Assembly: GCA_964030475.1 (NCBI GenBank)
Contig: CAXIPT010000005.1
Coordinates: 4,607,960 to 4,671,959, forward strand
Reading direction: 5' to 3'
Origin: Tethya wilhelma
Taxonomy: Eukaryota; Porifera; Demospongiae; Tethyida; Tethyidae
Length of the DNA stretch: 64,000 nt
A program made the position numbers and the translations under genes. The notes below the pieces were generated by a model. It made no database searches, had not been told where the DNA came from, and saw nothing but the letters and a program-made list of their open reading frames with translations. The stretch's first letter is position 1; each line of letters opens with the position of its first letter. This document shows positions 14,844 to 26,400 of this stretch, in pieces.

Positions 14844-16408
14844 CAGTGATATCTTAATTCATGTCTGCATTGACTGTGTGCTGTAATTGTACATTAAACT
14901 ATATAAATCAGCCAGCACCCTACCACAAAAATTTTCACTATAATTATAGAGCCCATAGGTAGTCTAGTTTATACCATCTGAGAATTCTCAATCCCTAGAA
15001 ACTATGTAGCGTGGTGCTATGCTTTATATTGTGTGTACGTGTGCTCACAGTATCCCAACGCAATCTCAGTTTCTCTCTCTCGTGTGCACGGCATGACACA
15101 AGGGAATGGTGACACCTTCTCCTATTACACCATTAGCTACTATAATCATGTGTCACTTGAAATACTAGCCACAATGGTCTATGTCACTCACCACTTTGGG
15201 GAATGTGTCAGCTGGGCCTTTGATGGATTACAAGTAGCGTACCGTATAGTGGGTAAATTTAGCGGGCTTAAAATTTGGTGATTTTGTATTTTAGTATGAT
15301 TGGCGATTTAATTCTGCACGCTGCATCATTTATATGCACATGTGTGCGTTTGGCGATTTTTAATTTGGTGATTTGCAGAAAAATTCACCAATTTGCCAAA
15401 TTTACCCGCTATATAGTATTTGCACACTGTGTGTATTGGTACACATAACATGTACACTAATACGTGCATTTGTAAAAATTACATTATTATTTAAGAGCAT
15501 TGAAGAGTTCAGTGGAAGTTTGTAAGAATTGAAACGGTCACCAGTGTTAAAAGAATGTAATGATAGTGACTACCTGTCTAGCTACTGCGATATACACACA
15601 ATAACCCAAAAACAATTTTTCCAAGTAATCCTTCATCTACCTCCTGCTTTGCCATTGGCCAGTCATCCTCTTCTCTAGCCAGGTGTGCGTAGAAACAGGA
15701 TGGTCAGTTGGTATTCTCTGTGTGTGTGCCCCTCTTCACCCACACTGAGCTTCCTGAGCTAGCATCAACCACTCTAGTCCTGTGGAGGAAGCACATGGTG
15801 GAGTGGGGCTCAGCCATTGACCACGGGAGACAAGGTGGTGCCTAAACATTGCTGAGTCTCCTTGTCTGCCTGCCCACTGCTCATAATTGAGAGTTGAGTG
15901 TGATATCATTAGTAAGTTTATTTTTAGTAGAACAAAATATAGCTTCAGGAAACTCTGTGTGTGTGTGTGTGTGTATTTGTATGCAGATAGATCATTTGCC
16001 TTTAAGGAAAGCTTTTGACTTATTTTCCTTTTGAGATTGTATTGGTGTAAGTGTTAATGGCTTAATGAACTGGTAAGAAAAGACCTGTATACCATTGTGA
16101 GCCATTAACAGTGTCTTGAATAAGTGAGGTCTCTGATAGGCACACAAGTACACAGTCCATCACCACTTTTGTGAAACCTCTCTTTGTAGCTTTTCACAGC
16201 TCATGTAGCCACTCAGTGACATTCACTTCTCTTCACTCACTCACACACTGGGACTGTTCCTGTCTGTTTCTCTCTCTCTATGTGTGTGTGTGTGTGCCTG
16301 CATTGCTCCACTCTCTAAAGCACAATGAAGCTTGTCATGTACTCTCATAATAGCCTCCCTGTTGTTAAATAGGTGTCTGAACGTATCTACCATTATGTTG
16401 AACTATTG

Positions 16409-16456
<48 letters not shown>

Positions 16457-17278
16457 AGGCCATGGTAGAACACAGTGACTACCTACTGGAACAACTGGAG
16501 ACATACAAAGGTATGCACTCTCTGTATAATGCATATATGTATATATCCCTTTTCATTCTCATCTTTCCAACCCATTCTGGCTCAACACTTTTGAATGAAT
16601 CGGCCTACCATTGAGGTGTGCCTATAGCTCTCCCTCTCCCACTGGGCCCTGGTGGTCAGCACCTCTAAACCTCAACGCCCACTCAAACAGGGCATTCCTC
16701 CACACACCACAGTCACTCAGTGTGGTTAGTTGTAGGCTACTCTGCCCTGGAAATTTGTGGTGCCTCAATGGGTGGGCGAGCTGGGTGATTTTACAATTGC
16801 ACTTGGATCGCTGTGTTCCCTTCACACACCTCCTTGTGTGATCGCTCCAAACCAGATACTGTCATTAATAGTTCCAACAATTCTATTATTGTATTGTTAC
16901 TCTACCCATAAGCAGGTCGTACACCTATATAAGCCAATGTATATATACATGCGTACACATGTATGTAAGTTTCCAACAATGAAATGAGATGTCTTTCGCC
17001 TGTAGCCTATTTGCTACTAAAACGTAATGTCCACTTGTAAACCTAATGTACTTTGGACTTTAATGTCCCGATGTCGTACACATGTTGCTACATAGCTAAC
17101 ATGCAGATCCACTCTGCTACCAGATTTTGAAATCAATATTGTTTGCATGTTGATGTGTAGCGATCGCTTTTGTCTCGAGTTTGTATCAGAACAGTTTTCC
17201 TCCATGGCAACCATATAATGGACACACTCTAACCCCCTCCCCATCTGTTAGTATACACCAATGTCTCCAGTGGATTAN

Positions 17279-17363
<85 letters not shown>

Positions 17364-19780
17364 AGGCCATGGTAGAACACAGTGACTACCTACTGGAACA
17401 ACTGGAGACATACAAAGGTATGCACTCTCTGTATAATGCATATATGTATATATCCCTTTTCATTCTCATCTTTCCAACCCATTCTGGCTCAACACTTTTG
17501 AATGAATCGGCCTACCATTGAGGTGTGCCTATAGCTCTCCCTCTCCCACTGGGCCCTGGTGGTCAGCACCTCTAAACCTCAACGCCCACTCAAACAGGGC
17601 ATTCCTCCACACACCACAGTCACTCAGTGTGGTTAGTTGTAGGCTACTCTGCCCTGGAAATTTGTGGTGCCTCAATGGGTGGGCGAGCTGGGTGATTTTA
17701 CAATTGCACTTGGATCGCTGTGTTCCCTTCACACACCTCCTTGTGTGATCGCTCCAAACCAGATACTGTCATTAATAGTTCCAACAATTCTATTATTGTA
17801 TTGTTACTCTACCCATAAGCAGGTCGTACACCTATATAAGCCAATGTATATATACATGCGTACACATGTATGTAAGTTTCCAACAATGAAATGAGATGTC
17901 TTTCGCCTGTAGCCTATTTGCTACTAAAACGTAATGTCCACTTGTAAACCTAATGTACTTTGGACTTTAATGTCCCGATGTCGTACACATGTTGCTACAT
18001 AGCTAACATGCAGATCCACTCTGCTACCAGATTTTGAAATCAATATTGTTTGCATGTTGATGTGTAGCGATCGCTTTTGTCTCGAGTTTGTATCAGAACA
18101 GTTTTCCTCCATGGCAACCATATAATGGACACACTCTAACCCCCTCCCCATCTGTTAGTATACACCAATGTCTCCAGTGGATTACTATGCTCGGCTACAT
18201 AACATGCTTGTTGGCGGATCCTTTGTTATGTAGTGTTTGTTTTTAAAAGTTTATTGATGTTCGTGAACAATGCTAGCAAACGTTTAAGCATACAATCTTG
18301 AAGGTGGCCTCACGCCCACTCTATTCAAGTACTTGTATATCTACTTTCATTGAACATTGTAAAAATATACACAATGCGTTTTTGTCCTTGGCAGTTATGT
18401 TAGTAATTCTGTTCGATAGCTTGTCTAAACTGGTGTTTGATGCCTTGTTGCAAACATTAATTGTACTTTTTTATGTCTGCCTATGACTCACACGTGTACA
18501 CGCACACACACAGAATATCTAACGGCAGTTCGAGAAAAAGTATCACAAATGGTAAGAAGTTTTTTCCTTTCCACAACTTTTTTCTCCAAAAAATTGACAC
18601 TTCATACCCACATACTCACACACTCACATACTCACACACTCACACACTCGCACACTCACACACTCACACACACACACACTCACACACACACACACACTCA
18701 CACACACACACACTCACAGCCGGGGGGTAACAGTGGTCGAGCGTTCCGTAAACCAAGAGGGACGTATCGCTTCACCCATCAACAGCTGGAGAAGGAGGGG
18801 GTCATTCTAGAGACGCCCGGGATTCCCGAACAGAGAAGACGCTCCATCTCGTACACCATGAGCTCCTCAGAGCCCGGCATCTATTCCATATCCATGCATT
18901 ATAAAGGTGAGAGTGGGGGGGGGGTGTCAGAGTATCCCATTGCATGTGATGGTAGGCTTTTTGTGTATATGGTGGGGCTGTGTATTGATGTTGCTTGCAC
19001 ATGTTTGAACAAGCATTTTGTAGGCTATGTTTGTGTGTGTTTGAAATGGGAAGAAATTGATAGTAGATTGAGATGAAATATTTCCTTCGGCCTGCAAATA
19101 GTTTGTACCACTCTAGTAGAGATACACTGTAGCAACACTGGTGCAGTAATCATCTAATTTTGTGTGTGAAGTGCCTTTTCAAAAAAATCCCTCTTTCTGA
19201 AAGTGTTCACTAGTGAAGTTGAGTGGTTTCTATTGATGACCAGGCAGTGGTTGGCACATGACTGTCTTGTCTGGTGACTGTCTGTAATATTGAAGGCACT
19301 ACACCAAATGAGACACATACACACACCATAAAGTACCCAGTACGAATTTATTCCCAACAGTTTTATTTATGGCAAAAAAAGCCAAACACGTGCAAAAACT
19401 TATCTAAGTTTTTGAGCAACAAGTCAAAATTTCTCAAATAATAAATACCAGCTGCACCATACATACATACATATACATATATACCTACTGTACTGCTATT
19501 GTGTGCAGTGTGTCTGTGAAAAAGTACGTACTCAAGATCATGGCTTGTTACGTGGTATGCAGTAGCACCTAAAACAAACCCTAATTTGAGTTGACACACA
19601 ACTCTTAATTGCTTTGTACAAAAGAACTGACAAACAACGATCCTTTGACACTTAGCTTACATGTGGTCGCCATGGAAACAGCTGTATGTTGATGTTTGTA
19701 TTCATTAATGGCGTTCATTAGCAGTACAAGACAAACACGATATCATCGTAGCTACCAAGTCATCCACTACAACTGCAAGT

Positions 19781-19824
<44 letters not shown>

Positions 19825-22800
19825 CCTCTGAGCCCTCATAACTGAGGTGTTTCCTTTACGAGAAGGAAGTGGTGTGGGCTTTGCTCTCAGTTGGGCCACT
19901 AGTGGCTCCCTTGTTGGACTACACTCCTTGGTGGGGCTTTATGTGCACTTCCATACTGTGAACCATACCTACTGACACTGTTTGCAAATCCACCGAGATG
20001 TTGACATGAAACTAACATTAAGCAATATTGTTTCTATCTGTATGTGTGTGTGTGTGTGTGTGTGTGCCTGCCGATACTAATATATACCAAAACAGCTTGG
20101 CCGATACATTCACTGTGTTTTCACTGATCCAGTTTCACGATCAAGTTTATTTCAGGACGAGCACATCGTTGCAACTACAGAGCTTCAATTAAATGTTATT
20201 AAAGGTGCTATTGCACGGAAGCGGCAACTTTTTGAAAAAATGGCCCAAAAATCAATACTGAAATTTCATTGGTTGAAAATACGTCATTGGAATGCAATTT
20301 GCGCTCATATTTTCGCGTTGAGTCCAACGTACGCATAATTTTTCTTTGTGACCACGTGGCAAGCTGCAGCTATTTGACATACTTATACACTTAGACTTAC
20401 ACTCATTTAGCTTCTTTCTTCCCCGTTCCTTCTCTTGGTGTGCTTCTACTGCTCATAATGTCTTGTAAGCGTTCAAATTCAAACTGCATGTGGTCGCACA
20501 TTTTAATACACGCATATTGTTCTACGCACATTATGGCTTCACTACGCGGTGTAAATTACTACGCGTACAACTTCCGTGCAATAGCACCTTTAACACAAGG
20601 TGCCAATCAAGACCTAGCAGTGAGGATACAGGTAGCCTATTGTTGAAGATGTCCTAGCAGTGTGCCCCCACTACTTAGATCTGGGTGTGTGGGCGGTGTG
20701 ACCTTCCTCTGTGTTTCCTGTGGTTGGCTGTTCCCACTCTCTAATTCCCTCCAAACCATGGTACACAGATTAAAAAATCTGTAATACACAATTAAGTTTG
20801 AGGTGTTCATTGTCTTTGTTGCCAACCTACACCATGACAACGAAGGTCTATAACAGCAATGCACTCCACTGGGAGGAACTTAGTGGCTAGCAGGCAGTTA
20901 AGGTGTACGGTTCCTCACCGCTTTGGTTCACTCCCTCAATCGCCGACTGACACTTTGAGAGCTGTTTTATCATCGCCCATCATGCCTGATGCTGGGTGTA
21001 TGTTTCCAACGGTTGCACACATCAGAATAACAGCTGTTGGTGGTGGTCACAACCAGACCATGATGGCCCTTGAACTGCTTTTAGGACTAATGCTGACCAG
21101 TCCTTGTATAGCAAGGATGGTTGGATGCCTCCACGCCCTGCTAAAGTAGAGCCTAGTTGGCTTTGAAACTAGCCCTCTGTCACACATACAGAGGAGAGAG
21201 AGAGGGTGTGTTCAGGTCCAACTGCATATTAAGAAGGTCTAATTCATTTTATTGTCCATTAAGTGCCCTTTTAAGAGGTGCACTGGCATGGGAAGTACAT
21301 TGAACATTCCCCGACAGATTTTAGCTTGTGCCATGCTTGGGTTGGGACCGTCCACCATCCATCCACCTCTCCTTTGCCCCTTTGTATGTGTACGTGTGTG
21401 TATGTGTGTTGCAATACAGCTGTTGGTTGATAGGAGGTTTGGTATTTTGCTACGAAAAATGCATGCAATACACAATGTATTAGAAGCACAAGCTACACAC
21501 TCAAACAGATGCACACACACGCGTACAGGCAGTATTTAACTTTGCTTGGGATAATTTGTATAATTAGATGCTGAACTCAAAAATCGAATTATTGTGTGAC
21601 CTTCTTGCTATGAGTGGCCCACATCCTACCACTATTCTGGGATATGGTTTTGTGGTTGTGTAGCAAATGCCACAGGAATCCCAGACACACATGGCCAGGG
21701 ATATTTGCAAATTCTCGGACTTCACCACTCACTCAGTTGTGTCTTGGTTATGGTGTTTGTGGTGGCAGTGCTAGCTGACCCCCCAGCCCCATTTGGAATG
21801 TGCATGACCCTCCCTCTACCTGCTCAATATGGATGTGGCGCAGAGCATGGCTAGAGAGCACTTAGTCTATGCCCTTTTCTGTGCGTATCTTAATTTAGAT
21901 GGGCTAAATATAATGATATGATATTGTTGTAGTGGCATACGTAGAGCTGGGGTTATGTGTCATTTTAAGTGACATAAGTATAACTTTTTCCTGTAATTTC
22001 AGAACACCCTTTTTGAGTGTGTGTGTGTGTGTTTGTGAGTGAATGTTTTTGACTTATGATGGCTGAGACGTGCAATCATTTCAAGATACTCTGATATTGA
22101 TTACACGGGCGATAATCCGGCCTCACTGATGTGGGACCAAATTTGGCCCCCCAACTGTAGGAGGTCGTTCCTATGACAACCCTCTGCATGCCAGTCGTCA
22201 AAGTGCTAATAACATTATATTATTAATGGTGTTTACGATGTCCACTGCTGTAAGCTAAGGGTGCCGATGGATGCAAGCGAACATTTCTAACAAGTTCATT
22301 CCCAATGTACTTGTACAGTATCCATGCATCGCTAGACAATGGAATGTGTGGTATTTGCCACGTTTTTTTGCAAAAAAATAATATATGCCTCAGAGTTGTT
22401 GTTCCCTATCCTACCTTACTCCACCGGTGTGTGTCTTGATACTGTGTGTTCATACTGTGTGTGTGTGTATTAGGTATATTGTGTTATTCCATTTGTTATG
22501 CATTATTTACAACTACTGCAGGAATAATAAGTATTATGCTGGTCTAATGCAACTATTGCATTGTGCTCTGATAATATTATGCCATTGTTGTGCATTACTT
22601 ACATACAATCACATCACTTCACTGCGTGAGCAAGGACAGTGTTTATCGCTACCTCCATCAGTCATAGTGGAAGTTAGTTCAGTAGCCGCTTTTCCCTTAC
22701 CAAAGAACAATAGCATTATCCACTTATCGTTCTATCTTCCTCGCACCTCAAGCCTTCGTGTGAAGGCAATCCGCCGGCAGTTTGAAGCTCAGCACCTTAG

Positions 22801-23403
22801 GCTTTAGCGTAAACATACCGTTTTGTTTTTTTCACCTTCAAACATACACAGGTAGCTCAAGTTTCAAGCGAACGTCAGTAGGAAACATTGTTGTACTAGT
22901 TTAGTAGTAATAAGTTTTGGTCAATCGCATTTCAAGTGAACTAATGTGTCCTGCAGTGAGTCAGCTTTGGAGATAGATTGTACTCACTTCAAAAGGATGC
23001 ATTTCCTGTCGTTACAAGTGTCAGGTTGTCCATCAGATGCCTTTAAACTTTATGGTGAGGTCACCTTTTAATCTATGTACACCCCCATCAGGCCAGTGTA
23101 TATACCCATGTGGATGAGCGCAGAGACTGCATGCTAATGTACTTGCTCTGCTGTTGTCACTAAAGTGCTTTCAAGTAGGAAGTTGGTTTGATGCTTGTAG
23201 TTTGTATTAGCTACAACACACTGTAAGGATTCTAATATCAGATACATCATTCCATGCACATTATTGGTATATCATTTTCATAGTACATGCCAGTATACAT
23301 AGAAATAGGACTATATATTATGTCTGGTGTCCTCAGCCATGTACCTGTTTCCATAGATTGTATGGCAACAGTATCATAGTTCCACTCTCTTTTTCCGTGT
23401 GTG

Positions 23404-23444
<41 letters not shown>

Positions 23445-26400
23445 CTCATGTTTGCAGGCACCCTCATCAACACCTCACTCATCAGAGTGATTCTAGGCAG
23501 CTTGGTTCCCAGGTGGTGCATGTGAGTGTGAACTTGGTGATAGGCACCTGTTACAAAACTTGTACAAACATTGAAATTTTTCAGAGGTTGTATCACTGCA
23601 GAGTGCACTAATGGGGACTCTGTGCTATTAGCTTAATATGAAAATTAAGTCTCTGCTGATAGAGCACACTGATAGTAAACCATGAATCCTATTAATGTCA
23701 GTTAATGACATCACAAATGCTTGTTGTGCCTTTACTTGAGTATTCATGGTAGTAGAGTTTGCTACCTCTGAACTCTCTCACAGTCTCTCTCTCGCTTCCT
23801 CTTTTTCACAACAGCCGATTCCATTGCCACTTGGAGACTCTTGCACAGAGTTCTTGCATGCCTTTCTCCTATATGTATATCTATATGTATATCTATATGT
23901 ATATCTATATGTATATCTATATGCAGTCGTTTTGTCTGGTTGGTTCTTTATAAATGAGTTATAGCCATTCCAAACCATGGAGAAAGCTTCAGGGGGAAAA
24001 TGACAGAAGAGCTGTACACATGCAACCAGACTAGTCTGTGTTTGCAAGCTTCCATCCCACTCATTCTTTAAGATGTTAGTTATATCCTTGGTCTAAGTGT
24101 CCAATAGGACTATATACTGTACAATCATGCCGTTGTAAGTATACTGACAATATCCTATTATATTGCTACTATGGAGATGACAAATGTCTTGAAAAGCATT
24201 TGAAATTCTACCCCAGCCCAGAATGGATATGCCCTATAGCTCAAGTCGGAAAAAAAAATTGTAAAGCAATGTATATCATCATATTACACACACAGTCCAG
24301 ATACACGGCATTGTTTTATCTAGTCTGCTATTGTTTCACCCCGGTGTACTCTTAGTCTAGAAATCCACCTATCGTATCACTTTGAGGCCTGAATGTTTCG
24401 AGTGTCTTTTCCTTTTGGGTCGATATCAGACTTGGAAATATTGAACCTTGTAAACAAAACCGTAGATGGAAGTTATCGGATAATGGTTATTTGAGGTATG
24501 GACTGTATACATTGCATGCTTTTAAACCTGTCTTGACAAGTGATGTTTTTGTGATCATATAAAATTATGGTATGCGAGTTTGTTTAGAAATTCGTTGATA
24601 TGTTTGTTCGAGATATCTGTGGGCAGTGTCCTGGTTTATAGCAACGCCACGTGCATTGAAGATATATTGCTGCTACCCAAAAATCAATTGATGTCAAATT
24701 CAAAGCTCGTCGCATCGTATGAAGATTGAAATGTTGTGAAAATAAGCACCGGCCCTACTCCCCCACCGCAACACACAGGGATGTTGGTACAACACACCAA
24801 TGTATCATTTCTCCTCTGGAATCCCACACGCTCACACTGAAACCCTGTTGCACACTTGACTCAATAAAACAATGCACACACACGCTATAGCACTATAGTA
24901 ATCACAACATGTATGCATGCACACTTAACCTTCTACAAGCTTGTAGTAAAGTATGTACATTGCTAGGCAGGTGCTTTGTACTAGTTTTTGAAGAAGCCCT
25001 TCCCAACATGGAGGAAAGTGAACCCAGGATGAGAAAGAGGGAAGCTAATTTAATTACAACTAGCACTTCCCAGGCCCTAGACTGAACCTTGTTTACCAGC
25101 AGTGCACCAGTTTTCTGTCTGATATGGGGTTGGTTAATTGGATTGCATTAATGCCTGCTGTCCAATGCCTACATACTCTCATATATCAGTGTGAGTGTGT
25201 GTGTAGGTGCAGTCTGTATATATCGACTCTAGCCCATGTTTCAGCTATGCCAGGAAGGATAGCTTTGATGTGGTCTCCAGTTATCGAGTTACATCATTTC
25301 GCAAAACACCTGCTTCCTGTAGAGACTGTTAGGTCAGAACAGCTCCAGCCATAGCAACTCCAAAAAATTCCATCAAAAATTGAATTTACACAACAAATCT
25401 AATCCTACACATGTGATCTTTGCCCTGCTCTCATGTACTTTGACATAACACCCCTCCCCTTTTCCAGGGGTTTGTGTACAACCAGTGCTTGACTACCACA
25501 ACCTACATAATGGTATGTGGGAGGTAGTTTGTATGTATATATGTATGTATGTATGTAAATAAGATTGCTGAGAGTGGCTTATAGTGTGTTGTTGTAGCAT
25601 GTGGAGGACCCCCTCTGGTGCTTGTCAGACTAAACTTATAATCTTGGCTGCAACAGTTAAATGTGTCTGCGACTGATTGGGGTATTATTGTGTGAAAATC
25701 ATTGAGAGGTCTCAACAATAATTGATATGAACATCAAGTTTTTTTGTTTTTTTCTTTTTTTACTTAAGTGCGCGCATTAGTGTGTTACATGTCAGTGAAG
25801 ACCTACTTGTGTACTGTGTACATAGGGTTTGCTCAGTTTAAAGTTCAATTTCAGGTGGGTGCATGTATATGTAGCTGTGGTATATGATGATGCACTCTGA
25901 TGTAATATGGAGTGCACTATAAATTAATGGTGTGTGTTTGCAAGCTGCTAGCTAGCTGTGTGTGTGTGCAAGCGTGTACAGTGCGATGGTGTGTGCACGT
26001 GTGCGTGCGCGTGTGTGTGTGCAGTGTGATAGTGTGATGGTGTGTGTGTGATGTGTGTGTGCAGTGTGATAGTGTGATGGTGTGTGTGTGTGTGTGCAGG
26101 TGTAGCTAATTAACCTTACAACTTGTGTACAGCTCTCCCTCCACCCCACCATATGAATACACTCACACTAATCATAGCCAACTCAAATGATGTCACCACA
26201 ACATGAATCTCCACATCTCAGAAAACTCATAAACAAACTTCCAATGAATATCCACACAACTCCAAACTGAATTAAAAAGCACACAAATCCACCTCTCGAT
26301 AGCCACTCCAATCGCATACTATCACACACACGATGATCCCCCCTGCATGCTATACGCGGTCTCAGACCACCCCCACTTTGTCTCATTTATCAGGCTCTTC

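Noticed and set aside
18195..18233. 10-base stem hairpin (CTACATAACA / TGTTATGTAG)
   Set aside because: Short and isolated in an intron; could occur by chance. No sign of a non-coding RNA gene.
18483..19076. 197-codon open frame on the plus strand
   Set aside because: It fuses two IQGAP-like exons with the CA-repeat intron between them; splice sites at 18552 and 18719 explain the coding parts.
22385..22807. 140-codon plus-strand frame
   Set aside because: No recognisable domain, no promoter or splice context, and it lies within an intron; likely chance.
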